In this document: piece by piece, positions 17,431 through 25,886 of the stretch
How positions within the stretch are numbered: position 1 is the first letter of the stretch
How the letters are laid out: each line of letters opens with the position of its first letter
NCBI GenBank assembly: GCA_963776225.1
Contig: CAVZLL010000003.1
Coordinates: forward strand, 620,001 to 684,000
From: Bog-756 sp963776225
GTDB lineage: Bacteria > Actinomycetota > Acidimicrobiia > Acidimicrobiales > RAAP-2
Direction of reading: 5' to 3'
Length of the DNA: 64,000 bases
Made by a program: the position numbers and the translations under genes
Notes under the pieces: generated by a model
The model's input: only the letters and a program-made list of their open reading frames with translations
Told to the model about the DNA's origin: nothing
Database searches by the model: none

Positions 17431-17742
17431 ATGTACGCCGTCATCGATACCGGAGGCAAGCAGGAGCGGGTGGCCGAGGGCCAGGAGCTGCGCGTCGAGC
17501 TGCTGGGTCAGACCCCGGGCACCGAGGTCACCTTCGCGCCGGTGCTGGTGGTGGACGGCGAGATCGTCCTGGCCACCCCGACCCAGCTGGCCGGCAGCAC
17601 GGTCACCGCGACCGTGGTCGGCGAGGAGCTCGGTCCGAAGATCCGTGGCTACAAGTACAAGAGCAAGTCCAACCAGTCCACCCGGTGGGGCCACCGCCAG
17701 CGGTACTCGACCATCGAGATCACCGCCATCAACGCCAGCTGA
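17431..17742 (+). CDS. rplU: 50S ribosomal protein L21
   Basis: This 103-residue protein matches L21 in length and sequence: start 'MYAVIDTGGKQERVAEGQ', the central 'VLVVDGEIVLATPTQLAGS' and the basic RNA-binding end 'YKYKSKSNQSTRWGHRQRYS'. It binds 23S rRNA in the large subunit. It is followed after 39 nt by rpmA, the near-universal pair. Nothing resembling a Shine-Dalgarno sequence precedes the ATG, in line with a near-leaderless transcript from the promoter at 17393-17421. Confidence 0.98.
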   Translation: MYAVIDTGGKQERVAEGQELRVELLGQTPGTEVTFAPVLVVDGEIVLATPTQLAGSTVTATVVGEELGPKIRGYKYKSKSNQSTRWGHRQRYSTIEITAINAS

Positions 17743-17781
17743 GTCCCGCGACCGGCTGCATCCCACAAGGAGCACTCGACC

Positions 17782-18036
17782 ATGTCCAAGACCAAAGGCG
17801 GCGGATCGACCCGTAACGGTCGTGACTCCAACGCCCAGCGCCTCGGGGTGAAGGCCTCGGGCGGAACCTCGGTGCGGGCCGGGGCGATCCTGGTACGCCA
17901 GCGCGGCACCCATTTCCATCCGGGCGACAACGTGGGCCTCGGCGGCGACGACACACTGTTCGCGCTCGCTGACGGGACCGTGCGGTTCGCGAGCCGCAAG
18001 GGCCGCAAGCTGGTCGACGTCGTCCCCGGCGCCTGA
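17782..18036 (+). CDS. rpmA: 50S ribosomal protein L27
   Basis: This 84-residue protein has the L27 core 'GGGSTRNGRDSNAQRLGVK', 'RQRGTHFHPGDNVGLGGDDTLFA' and a basic tail. L27 reaches the peptidyl-transferase centre with its N-terminus. Unlike Firmicutes L27 there is no cleavable N-terminal extension; the protein starts 'MSKTKGG'. A good AAGGAG ribosome site lies 12 nt before the ATG, contrasting with the leaderless rplU upstream. A tyrosine phosphatase gene starts 19 nt later. Confidence 0.98.
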   Translation: MSKTKGGGSTRNGRDSNAQRLGVKASGGTSVRAGAILVRQRGTHFHPGDNVGLGGDDTLFALADGTVRFASRKGRKLVDVVPGA

Positions 18037-18055
18037 GCCTCACCGCTCCCCGCCG

Positions 18056-18799
18056 GTGCCCTCCCGGACCCTCGCGTTCGAGGGTTGCGTCAATTTCCGC
18101 GACCTCGGTGGCTACCGGACCGTCGACGGGCGGACGGTCGCCTGGCGCCGGCTGTTCCGTGCCGACGGGCTCAACAAGCTGACCGAGGCCGACCGCGACC
18201 AGCTGGTGGGGCTCGGACTCGCCACGGTGATCGACCTCCGCACCGTGGACGAGGCGGAGCAGCGGGGCCGGTTCCCGGTCGACCAGGTGCCGGTCCGCTA
18301 CGTGGACCTCCCGCTGACCGACGTGCTCCCTGCCACCGCGGAGCTCCCGGAGTGGAAGGAGGCAACCTACGTGGCGTCCCGGTACGCGGCCATGGTGACC
18401 GAGGGCGGTCCGGCCCTGGCCTCGGCCATCGAGGTGCTGGCCTCGTCCGGCTCCCTCCCGGCAGTCGTGCACTGCAGCGCGGGAAAGGACCGCACCGGGG
18501 TGGTGTCGGCCCTGGTGCTGGCCTTCCTCGGGGTGCCCGACGAGACCATCGTGGACGACTACGCCCTCTCGGCCGCCTCCATGGAGCGACTGCTCGAGCG
18601 GCTCAAGGCCGAGTACCCGGACTCGGTGGACGAGGTGGTGCGGTTCGCTCCGGCCATCCTCCACGTGGTCCCCGAGACCATGGAGGAATTCCTCGCCTCG
18701 TTGCGGTCCGAGTACGGCACCTACGACGAGCTGGCGGGCTCCCTCGGGGTCACCGGGGCGATGGACCGCCTGCGCGACACCCTTCTCGTCGACGGCTGA
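18056..18799 (+). CDS. Tyrosine-protein phosphatase, PtpB-like family
   Basis: This 247-residue protein begins 'NFRDLGGYRTVDGRTV' and 'LFRADGLNKLTEADRDQL', typical of the bacterial tyrosine/lipid phosphatase group that includes mycobacterial PtpB. The catalytic P-loop is 'HCSAGKDRTGV' with nucleophile Cys140 and Arg146; Asp145 and Lys144 fit the CxxGKDRT form. The C-terminal helices (about 170-240) resemble the lid of PtpB. Substrates may be phosphotyrosine or phosphoinositides (family knowledge; not resolvable here). The GTG start is 19 nt after rpmA, so it may be co-transcribed with the ribosomal genes. It has no visible secretion signal. Confidence 0.88.
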   Translation: MPSRTLAFEGCVNFRDLGGYRTVDGRTVAWRRLFRADGLNKLTEADRDQLVGLGLATVIDLRTVDEAEQRGRFPVDQVPVRYVDLPLTDVLPATAELPEWKEATYVASRYAAMVTEGGPALASAIEVLASSGSLPAVVHCSAGKDRTGVVSALVLAFLGVPDETIVDDYALSAASMERLLERLKAEYPDSVDEVVRFAPAILHVVPETMEEFLASLRSEYGTYDELAGSLGVTGAMDRLRDTLLVDG

Positions 18800-18855
18800 C
18801 CGCGGGTCGCCGGCAGGCGGACCCTGGCCGTCCCGGGGGCGCGAACCCCGATCGG

Positions 18856-18861
18856 TAGGAT
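18856..18861 (+). promoter_or_regulatory. -10 element of obgE
   Basis: TAGGAT ends 8 nt before the ATG at 18870, predicting a leader of about 2 nt. Confidence 0.55.
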
Positions 18862-18869
18862 CGTCCTCC

Positions 18870-20186
18870 ATGTCCGGCTTCGTCGACGAGGCACAGCTCC
18901 ACGTGAAGGCCGGTGACGGTGGGGCGGGCGCGGTCGCCATGCGACGCGAGGCCCACGTGGCCCGGGGCGGACCGGACGGCGGCAACGGCGGCAGGGGCGG
19001 CGACGTGTGGCTGGTCGCCACCACCAACCAGTCCTCGCTGCTCGCCTTCCGTGATCATCCGCACCGCCGGGCGGGGGACGGCGGGCACGGAGGGGGTCGG
19101 AAGAAGCAGGGGGCACGGGGATCGGACCTCGAGGTCGCGGTGCCCGTCGGCACCCGGGTGCAGCACGCCGACGGCACCCCCCTCGCCGACCTGGCCCGTT
19201 CCGGGGACCGGTGGCTGGCCGGCCAGGGCGGCCGCGGCGGCCGCGGCAACGCGAGCTTCCTCTCCAACAGCCGGCGGGCCCCGACCTTCGCCGAGCAGGG
19301 CGAGAAGGGACAGGAGGAGTGGTACGACCTCGAGCTCGCCCTGGTGGCCGACGTCGCGCTGGTCGGCTTCCCCAACGTGGGCAAGTCGACCCTGATCTCA
19401 CGCATCTCGGCGGCCCGGCCCAAGATCGCCGACTACCCCTTCACCACCCTCGAGCCCCACCTGGGTGTGGTCCGCACCGGGGACGCCACCGACTTCACCG
19501 TGGCCGACGTGCCCGGGCTGGTCGAGGGGGCGGCCGAGGGGAAGGGGCTCGGGCACCGCTTCCTGCGGCACATCACCCGCGCCCGGGTCCTGGTGCTGCT
19601 GGTCGCGCTCGAGTCGGTGGGCGGGATCTCCCCTCCGGCACAGCTGCAGGTGCTGATCGACGAGCTCGGTCGGTACCGGCCGTCCCTGCTCGAGCGCCCA
19701 CGCCTGGTGGTGGGGTCCAAGGCCGATCTGGTGGCCACGCCGGAAGCCCCGGCCGCGACCGGGGGTGGAGGCGGATTCGCTCCCGACCTGGTGATCTCGG
19801 CGGTCACCGGTCAGGGCATTCCCCCACTGGTCGGGAGGCTGTCCGCCATGGTGGAGGAGGCCCGGAGTGCGGAGCCCGAACCGGACCGGGCCATCGTCGT
19901 CCACCGGCCGCTCCCGGAGGGCTTCGTGGTCGAGTCGGTCGGAGCCGGCGAGTTCACGGTGACCGGCAAGGCGGCCGAACGGGCGGTCGCCCTCCACGAC
20001 CTGACCACCGACGAGGCCGCAGACTACGTCCAGGGCCGCCTGCGCCGGCTCGGTGTGGACCGCGCCCTGGCCCGGGCCGGCGCGCGCGACGGGGACACCG
20101 TGCACATCGGCGGACACTCGTTCACCTGGTACCGGGACCAGCCCGAGTTCACCGGCCGCCCTGCGGGCCGACGACCCCGCCGCTGA
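18870..20186 (+). CDS. obgE: GTPase Obg/CgtA, 50S assembly factor
   Basis: This 438-residue protein has the Gly-rich Obg fold at 1-158 ('GGNGGRGGDVWLVA', 'GQGGRGGRGNASF'). The G domain follows from about 160 with G1 'GFPNVGKST' at 166-174, G2 'DYPFTTLEPHLG', G3 'VADVPGLVEGA' and G4 'VVGSKADL'. A C-terminal OCT domain ('GEFTVTGKAAERAVALHDLT', 'HIGGHSFTW') is present, as in most actinobacterial Obg. It checks late 50S assembly and links to ppGpp signalling. The start is set by the -10 element and the family N-terminus 'SGFVDEAQLHVKAGDGG'. The last base of its stop is the first base of the proB ATG. Confidence 0.97.
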   Translation: MSGFVDEAQLHVKAGDGGAGAVAMRREAHVARGGPDGGNGGRGGDVWLVATTNQSSLLAFRDHPHRRAGDGGHGGGRKKQGARGSDLEVAVPVGTRVQHADGTPLADLARSGDRWLAGQGGRGGRGNASFLSNSRRAPTFAEQGEKGQEEWYDLELALVADVALVGFPNVGKSTLISRISAARPKIADYPFTTLEPHLGVVRTGDATDFTVADVPGLVEGAAEGKGLGHRFLRHITRARVLVLLVALESVGGISPPAQLQVLIDELGRYRPSLLERPRLVVGSKADLVATPEAPAATGGGGGFAPDLVISAVTGQGIPPLVGRLSAMVEEARSAEPEPDRAIVVHRPLPEGFVVESVGAGEFTVTGKAAERAVALHDLTTDEAADYVQGRLRRLGVDRALARAGARDGDTVHIGGHSFTWYRDQPEFTGRPAGRRPRR

Positions 20187-21301
20187 TGTCCGAGCCCCCG
20201 GCGGGCCGGCCCACCGTCGTCGTCAAGATCGGTTCCTCCTCGGTCACCACCCGGGACGGCCGGGTGGCCACCGCGGCAATCGACAAGCTGGCCGCAGACG
20301 TGGCCGAGTCCCGCGCCGCCGGCCACCGGGTGGTGGTGGTCACCTCGGGGGCGATCGCCGCTGGCTGGACCAGCCTCTCGGGGACCCGGGCCCGCCCCTC
20401 GGACCTGGCGACCCTCCAAGCGGTCGCCGCGGTCGGCCAGCATCTGCTCATGCGGGTGTGGAGCGACGCCCTCGGGCGGTACGGGCTGACCGCGGGACAG
20501 GTGCTCCTCGCCCCGCTCGACTTCGTCCACCGCCGGCAGTACCTCCTCGCGCGCCGGACCCTCGGCCGCCTGCTCGAGCTCGGGGTGGTGCCGGTGGTCA
20601 ACGAGAACGACGCGGTCGCCGACGAGGAGATCCGGTTCGGTGACAACGACCGGCTGGCCGCCCTGGTGGCCCATCTGGTCGGTGCCGGCCTGCTGGTCCT
20701 GCTCACCGACACCGCCGGGCTGCTCACCGCGGACCCGCGCCGCACGACCGAGGCCTCGCTCATCGAGGAGGTGGTCGAGATCGACCACGAGCTCGAGCAG
20801 ATCGCGGGGGGGCCGGGGACGGCGGCGGGCAGCGGGGGGATGGCGTCGAAGCTGGCCGCGGCCAAGATCGCCACCTGGTCGGGGGTCGAGGCGGTCATCG
20901 CTGACGCGTCGCGGCCCGGGGTGCTGGCCGCGGTGGTCTCGACGGCGCCCGGGGTCGGCACCCGGTTCCGCCCGCGGGAGGTGGTGCTCCCGGCGCGCAA
21001 GCTGTGGATCGCCTTCGCCATCGGGTCGTCGGGCACCATCGTGGTCGACGAGGGTGCGCGGCGGGCGCTGGTCGACCGCGGGCGCTCGCTGCTTCCGGCC
21101 GGCGTGGTGTCGGTCCGCGGGGACTTCGGCCCGGAGGACGCGGTCGAGATCGCCGGCCCGGACGGGGTGGTCTTCGCCAAGGGCCTGGTCCGCCATCCGG
21201 CGGCCTCGCTGTCGGCCTGGGCGGGACGCCGATCGGCGGAATTGCCCGAAGAGGTCGCCCCCGAGGTCGTGCACCGCGACGACCTGGTCGTGCTGGGCTG
21301 A
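20186..21301 (+). CDS. proB: Glutamate 5-kinase
   Basis: This 371-residue enzyme catalyses the first step of proline synthesis, ATP-dependent phosphorylation of glutamate. Its amino-acid-kinase domain has 'VVKIGSSSVTT', 'VVVTSGAIAAGW', 'VPVVNENDAVADEEIRFGDND' and 'GSGGMASKLAAAKIA'. A C-terminal PUA domain (about 280-360; 'VVDEGARRALVDRGRSLLPAG') is present, so this is the long form. The frame is open upstream, but ATG 20186 overlapping the obgE stop gives the proper N-terminus. proA, the next pathway enzyme, follows 49 nt later with its own -10 element. Confidence 0.96.
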   Translation: MSEPPAGRPTVVVKIGSSSVTTRDGRVATAAIDKLAADVAESRAAGHRVVVVTSGAIAAGWTSLSGTRARPSDLATLQAVAAVGQHLLMRVWSDALGRYGLTAGQVLLAPLDFVHRRQYLLARRTLGRLLELGVVPVVNENDAVADEEIRFGDNDRLAALVAHLVGAGLLVLLTDTAGLLTADPRRTTEASLIEEVVEIDHELEQIAGGPGTAAGSGGMASKLAAAKIATWSGVEAVIADASRPGVLAAVVSTAPGVGTRFRPREVVLPARKLWIAFAIGSSGTIVVDEGARRALVDRGRSLLPAGVVSVRGDFGPEDAVEIAGPDGVVFAKGLVRHPAASLSAWAGRRSAELPEEVAPEVVHRDDLVVLG

Positions 21302-21338
21302 TCCGCCACGAGGGATCCGCGGCGCGCGGCGGTGCCAC

Positions 21339-21344
21339 TAACCT
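21339..21344 (+). promoter_or_regulatory. -10 element of proA
   Basis: TAACCT ends 6 nt before the GTG at 21351, so transcription would begin at the start codon itself. Confidence 0.55.
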
Positions 21345-21350
21345 GAATCG

Positions 21351-22607
21351 GTGCCCACCCGCACCCTCCCCGATCTCGGCGACCTCGGCCTGCGGGCCAA
21401 ATCCGCCGGCCGCCGGCTGGCCGCGGCCCCGTCCGGGGCCAGGGACGAGGCCCTCCTCCGCGCCGCCGACCTCCTCGAGGAGCGTGCCGCCGACCTCCTC
21501 CGGGCGAACGCCGAGGATCTCGCCGGCGCCGAGCGGGCGGGGGCGGACGCCACCTCCCTCGACCGCCTCCGGCTCGATGCGGACCGGGTGTCGGGAATGG
21601 CGGGCGGGCTGCGAAAGGTGGCGGCGCTACCCGACCCGGTGGGCGAGGTGGTCGGCGGCTGGGTGCGCCCCAACGGGCTGCGGGTGGAGCAGGTCCGGGT
21701 GCCCCTGGGGGTGGTCGGGATCATCTACGAGAACCGCCCGAACGTGACCAGCGATGCGGCCGGGCTCTGCCTCAAGTCGGGGAACGCGGTCATGCTGCGC
21801 GGCTCGTCGACGGCGGTCGCTTCCAACACCGTGGTGGCGCGGCTGGTTCGGGAGGGGCTGGAAAAGGCCGGGCTGCCCGAGGAGGCGGTCACCCTGGTCG
21901 AGGACACCAGCCGGGACTCGGCGGTCCGCTTCATGCAGCTGGAGGGCATCATCGACTGTCTCATCCCGCGGGGCGGACCCTCGTTGGTGGCGTCGGTCCG
22001 TGCACACGCCACCGTCCCCTACGTGCTCGACGGAGCGGGCAACTGCCACGTCTACGTCGACGCGGCGGCCGACCTCGCGATGGCCGAGGCCATCGTGCTC
22101 AACGCCAAGACCCAGCGCCCCGGTGTCTGCAACGCGGCGGAGACCCTCCTCGTCCACCGAGCGGTTGCGGCCGAGTTCCTGCCCCGGGTCGCCCGGACCC
22201 TGGAGGGAGTCGCCCTGCTGGGCGACGACCGCACCCGGGCGGTCCTGCCCGAAGCGGGGGTGGCCACCGACGACGACTTCGCCGCCGAGTTCCTCGGGCC
22301 GACCCTCAGCGTGGCGGTGGTCGACGACCTCGGCGGCGCCATCGACCACATCGCCCGGTTCGGCTCGGGCCACTCCGAGGCGATCGTGACCGGCGACCTC
22401 GCCGCAGCCACCCGCTTCACCACCGAGGTCGACGCCGCGGCGGTGGTGGTCAACGCCTCGACCCGCTTCGTCGACGGCGAGGAGCTGGGTCTCGGAGCCG
22501 AGATCGGCATCTCGACCCAGAAGCTGCACGCGCGTGGGCCGATGGGACTCCGCGAGCTGACCTCGGTCAAGTACGTCGTCTCGGGGAACGGGCAGGTGCG
22601 CACATGA
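21351..22607 (+). CDS. proA: Glutamate-5-semialdehyde dehydrogenase (gamma-glutamyl phosphate reductase)
   Basis: This 418-residue NADPH-dependent enzyme makes glutamate semialdehyde from the ProB product. It shows the aldehyde-dehydrogenase-like fold with 'VPLGVVGIIYENRPNVT', 'SGNAVMLRGSSTAVASN' and catalytic Cys260 in 'TQRPGVCNAAETLL'. The ProA end 'GLGAEIGISTQKLHARGPMGL' is also present. Length is normal. GTG 21351 is fixed by the -10 hexamer six bases upstream. The stop overlaps the ATG of the MoxR gene by 4 bases (ATGA), so the MoxR/CoxE cassette is translated behind it. Confidence 0.97.
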   Translation: MPTRTLPDLGDLGLRAKSAGRRLAAAPSGARDEALLRAADLLEERAADLLRANAEDLAGAERAGADATSLDRLRLDADRVSGMAGGLRKVAALPDPVGEVVGGWVRPNGLRVEQVRVPLGVVGIIYENRPNVTSDAAGLCLKSGNAVMLRGSSTAVASNTVVARLVREGLEKAGLPEEAVTLVEDTSRDSAVRFMQLEGIIDCLIPRGGPSLVASVRAHATVPYVLDGAGNCHVYVDAAADLAMAEAIVLNAKTQRPGVCNAAETLLVHRAVAAEFLPRVARTLEGVALLGDDRTRAVLPEAGVATDDDFAAEFLGPTLSVAVVDDLGGAIDHIARFGSGHSEAIVTGDLAAATRFTTEVDAAAVVVNASTRFVDGEELGLGAEIGISTQKLHARGPMGLRELTSVKYVVSGNGQVRT

Positions 22608-23542
22608 GCAATGATCGGACCGGCGGCCTCCAGCCGACCGGGGGGATCGGCTCGGGCTTCCCCGAGCCCGGGGCGCCGCGTTTCGACACCATCGACTCGG
22701 TCCGCGAGGGGCTGGCTGGTGTGGGCTATCTGGCCGACGACGGGATCGCCGGCGTGGTCTTCCTGGCCGACCGGCTCGCCAAACCGGTCCTCGTCGAAGG
22801 CCCGGCGGGGACCGGCAAGACCGAGCTCGCCAAGTCGGTGGCCCTCCACACCGGGAGCCGCCTCATCCGTCTCCAGTGCTACGAGGGGCTCGACGAGTCC
22901 AAGGCGCTCTACGAGTGGAACTACAAGAAGCAGCTGCTCCGCATCCAGGCGGACTCGGGGGTCCCCTGGCAGCAGCTCGAGGAGGACATCTTCTCCGAGG
23001 AATTCCTGCTCACCCGCCCCCTGCTCGAGGCCATCAAGTCGACCGAGCCGGTGGTCCTGCTCATCGACGAAGTGGACCGGGTGGAGCTCGAGACCGAGGC
23101 GCTGCTGCTCGAGGTCCTCTCCGAGTACCAGGTGTCCGTCCCGGAGCTCGGCACCGTCCGTGCCCAGCAGATCCCCCTCGTCTTCCTCACCTCCAACAAC
23201 ACCCGTGAGCTCTCCGAGGCGCTCAAGCGCCGCTGCCTCTACCTGCACATCGACTACCCGCAGCTGGAGCGCGAGCGGGCGATCATCGAGACCCGGGTGC
23301 CCGGTATCAGCGGAGCGCTCGCCGACCAGGTGGCCCGCATCGTCCGCTCCATCCGGACCCTCGACCTGAAGAAGGCACCGTCGGTCTCGGAGACCCTGGA
23401 CTGGGCCCGGACCCTGGTCGTCCTCGGAATCGAGTCGATCGACGCCGAGCAGGCCCGGGACACCTTGCACATCCTGCTCAAGTACCGCTCCGACATCGAC
23501 CGGGCGGCCAAAGAGCTGACGTCGGTCGACTCCGTCGGCTGA
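22604..23542 (+). CDS. MoxR-family AAA ATPase
   Basis: This 312-residue AAA+ protein has Walker A 'GPAGTGKTE' at about 66-74, Walker B 'VVLLIDEVDRVE' and the sensor segment 'LVFLTSNNTRELSEALKRRC'. MoxR ATPases act as chaperones that help mature metal enzymes or complexes, nearly always with a VWA-domain partner. Here that partner is the next gene, 17 nt downstream. It resembles the CoxD subgroup, but no carbon monoxide dehydrogenase genes lie in this window, so the client is unknown. Start ATG 22604 overlaps the proA stop. Family assignment is firm. Confidence 0.92.
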   Translation: MSNDRTGGLQPTGGIGSGFPEPGAPRFDTIDSVREGLAGVGYLADDGIAGVVFLADRLAKPVLVEGPAGTGKTELAKSVALHTGSRLIRLQCYEGLDESKALYEWNYKKQLLRIQADSGVPWQQLEEDIFSEEFLLTRPLLEAIKSTEPVVLLIDEVDRVELETEALLLEVLSEYQVSVPELGTVRAQQIPLVFLTSNNTRELSEALKRRCLYLHIDYPQLERERAIIETRVPGISGALADQVARIVRSIRTLDLKKAPSVSETLDWARTLVVLGIESIDAEQARDTLHILLKYRSDIDRAAKELTSVDSVG

Positions 23543-23559
23543 TCCCAGGGTCTGCGGCC

Positions 23560-25047
23560 ATGCTGGACGTCCTCACCGGCTTCGTCGGCGAGCTGCGGGC
23601 CGCCGGCATCCCGGTGTCGCTCACCGAGCACCTCGACGCGGCGGAGACGCTCCGGCACATCCCGTTGGAGGACCGGGAGGCGATCAAGTACACCCTCGGG
23701 GCCAGCCTGGTGAAGTCCTCGACCCACTGGCCGGCGTACGAGACGGCCTTCGAGATCTACTTCTCCCTCCGCGGCCCCGACCACCGGATCGACGCCGGCC
23801 AGGACGGCGGAGCCGGCGAGACCGCGGGCGACCGCGACGACGCGGCGGGAGAGGGCAACCAGGCAGGGCAGGGCCGGGGTGGAGGCGGTGGCGAGGGGAT
23901 GACCCCCGGTGAGCTGGCCGAGCTCCTCTACCGGGCCCTGCTCAATTCCAACACCTCGATGCTCGCCGCCGTGGCCCGCCAGGCGGTGTCCCGCTACGCC
24001 GGAATGGAGGCCGGGCGGCCGGTCGGGGGCACGTACTACCTCTACCGCACGCTGCGGAACCTCGACCTCGACGGGGTGCTCGAGCGGCTGCTCGAGCAAG
24101 CCCGGGAGAGCACCGCCGCGCTCAACCGTGCCGGTGACCAGGACCCGCCCGGGCCCGAGGTCACCCTCACCCCGCTCGAGGAGCGGCTGCTGCGTGACGA
24201 GTACCAGGCCCGCATCGACCAGCTCCGGAAGGAGATCGAGAACGAGATCCGGCGCCGGCTGGTGGCCGACCGGGGCAGCGCGGCCCTGGCCAAGTCGATC
24301 CGCAAGCCCCTCCCCGAGGACATCGACGTGATGCATGCCACCCGCGACGAGCTGGTGGCCCTGCGCAAGTCCCTCCAACCGCTCTCGCGCAAGCTCGCCG
24401 TACGACTCGCCAGGAAACGGCGGCACGGCCGCAAGGGCCCCCTCGACTTCCGCTCGACGGTACGGCACTCGCTCTCGACCGGAGGCGTGCCGGTCGACCC
24501 GCGGTTCCGCTACCCGCGCCCCTCCAAACCCGAGATCGTGGTGATCGCCGACATCTCCGGGTCGGTGGCCTCCTTCGCCCGGTTCACCCTGCACCTGGTG
24601 CACGCCATCAGCTCACAGTTCTCCAAGGTGCGGAGCTTCGTGTTCATCGACGGCATCGACGAGGTCACCGGCTTCTTCGAGGGGGTGGACGACCCGGCCG
24701 AGGCGGTGCACCGGATCAACACCGAGGCAGACGTGGTCTGGGTGGACGGGCACTCCGACTACGGCCACGCCCTGACCGCCTTCTGGGAGCGGTGGGGTGA
24801 GGAGATCACGCCGCGCACCAGCGTGCTCCTGCTCGGGGACGCCCGCAACAACTACCATGCCTCGGGCTCGTGGGTGGTCAAGGAGCTGCGCGCCCGGGCC
24901 CGCCACGTGTACTGGCTCAACCCCGAACCGCGGGCCTACTGGAACTCGGGCGACTCGATCGTCGGCGAGTACGCCACCCACTGCGACGAGGTGGTCGAGT
25001 GCCGGACCCTACGCCAGCTCGAGCGTTTCGTGGGGGAGCTCGCATGA
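23560..25047 (+). CDS. VWA-domain protein, CoxE-like
   Basis: This 495-residue protein starts with a helical part ('FVGELRAAGIPVSLTEHLDAA') typical of CoxE-like proteins. A Gly/Asp-rich linker lies at about 80-115, followed by a long charged helical middle. The von Willebrand A domain starts near 328 and holds the metal-site motif Asp331-x-Ser333-x-Ser335 ('ADISGSVASF'). 'RTLRQLERFVGEL' ends the protein. It is the expected partner of the upstream MoxR ATPase. Its stop overlaps the start of the histidine phosphatase by 4 bases, so the three genes are probably made together. The complex they mature is not identified. Confidence 0.88.
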   Translation: MLDVLTGFVGELRAAGIPVSLTEHLDAAETLRHIPLEDREAIKYTLGASLVKSSTHWPAYETAFEIYFSLRGPDHRIDAGQDGGAGETAGDRDDAAGEGNQAGQGRGGGGGEGMTPGELAELLYRALLNSNTSMLAAVARQAVSRYAGMEAGRPVGGTYYLYRTLRNLDLDGVLERLLEQARESTAALNRAGDQDPPGPEVTLTPLEERLLRDEYQARIDQLRKEIENEIRRRLVADRGSAALAKSIRKPLPEDIDVMHATRDELVALRKSLQPLSRKLAVRLARKRRHGRKGPLDFRSTVRHSLSTGGVPVDPRFRYPRPSKPEIVVIADISGSVASFARFTLHLVHAISSQFSKVRSFVFIDGIDEVTGFFEGVDDPAEAVHRINTEADVVWVDGHSDYGHALTAFWERWGEEITPRTSVLLLGDARNNYHASGSWVVKELRARARHVYWLNPEPRAYWNSGDSIVGEYATHCDEVVECRTLRQLERFVGELA

Positions 25048-25886
25048 CCGACGACGGGTTCGACGCCCTCGCCGGTGCCGGGACGGGCGCACCCGAGGGC
25101 CCGTCTCCGGGACCCCCACCGGGGATCCGGACGGTCGCCGCCGAGGTGGGGCCGACCACCCGGATCGTCCTGGTGCGCCACGGCGAGGCCGTCTGCAACG
25201 TGTCCGGGGTCTGCGGCGGGCCGATCGGGTGCGGCGGCTTGACCCCGCTGGGTCGTGCCCAGGTGGGCGTGCTGCGGGACCGTCTGTTGGTGACCCGGGA
25301 GCTGGCCGGGGCAATCCTCTACTCGAGCGTCCTTCCGCGGGCGGTCGAGACGGCCGTGCTCCTCGCGCCCGCGCTGGTCGAGGATCCCGACGACGGCGCG
25401 GCCCCGGCGGCGCCGGCGTTCCCGATCCAGGACTGCGCCTTCTGCGAGCTGCACCCGGGGGAGGCCGACGGCCTCGGCTGGTCCGACTACACGGCCAGGT
25501 TCGGGGTCCCCGACTGGGACAGCGACCCGGGACGGCCGATCGCCCCCGGTGGGGAGAGCTGGACCGGGTTCGTCAACCGGGTGTCCGCCGCGCTCGACAC
25601 ACTGGCCGCCGGCCACACGGGCGGCCTGGTCGTGGTGGCCTGTCACGCAGGGGTCGTCGAGTCGTCGCTCCTCGCCAAGCTGCCGGTGGTCGGCGGTCTC
25701 GAGGGCGCTCGCATGCAGCTTCGGACCCTGCACGCCTCGCTCACCACCTGGGAGGTCGACTCGGGCGGCTGGCGGCTGCTCGGGTACAACGACGGCGCGC
25801 ACCACCTTGCCTCCCGGCGCGGTGGTGACCCGGTCCCCGTGGGCGGCTCCCGGTCTCCGAGCACTGCCGGGACTCAGCAGGCGTAG
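25044..25886 (+). CDS. Histidine phosphatase family (phosphoglycerate mutase-like) protein
   Basis: This 280-residue protein has the RHG motif 'VLVRHGEAVCNV' (Arg45, His46 the phospho-acceptor). Further family features are 'LTPLGRAQVGVLRDRL', 'YSSVLPRAVETAVLLAP' and the second catalytic His in 'VVVACHAGVVESSLL'. A disordered 30-residue lead precedes the domain. Substrate specificity in this superfamily cannot be told from sequence. Start ATG 25044 overlaps the CoxE-like stop. The gene end overlaps the end of the convergent secreted-protein gene by 13 bases (25874-25886), leaving no room for a terminator between them. Confidence 0.87.
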   Translation: MTDDGFDALAGAGTGAPEGPSPGPPPGIRTVAAEVGPTTRIVLVRHGEAVCNVSGVCGGPIGCGGLTPLGRAQVGVLRDRLLVTRELAGAILYSSVLPRAVETAVLLAPALVEDPDDGAAPAAPAFPIQDCAFCELHPGEADGLGWSDYTARFGVPDWDSDPGRPIAPGGESWTGFVNRVSAALDTLAAGHTGGLVVVACHAGVVESSLLAKLPVVGGLEGARMQLRTLHASLTTWEVDSGGWRLLGYNDGAHHLASRRGGDPVPVGGSRSPSTAGTQQA

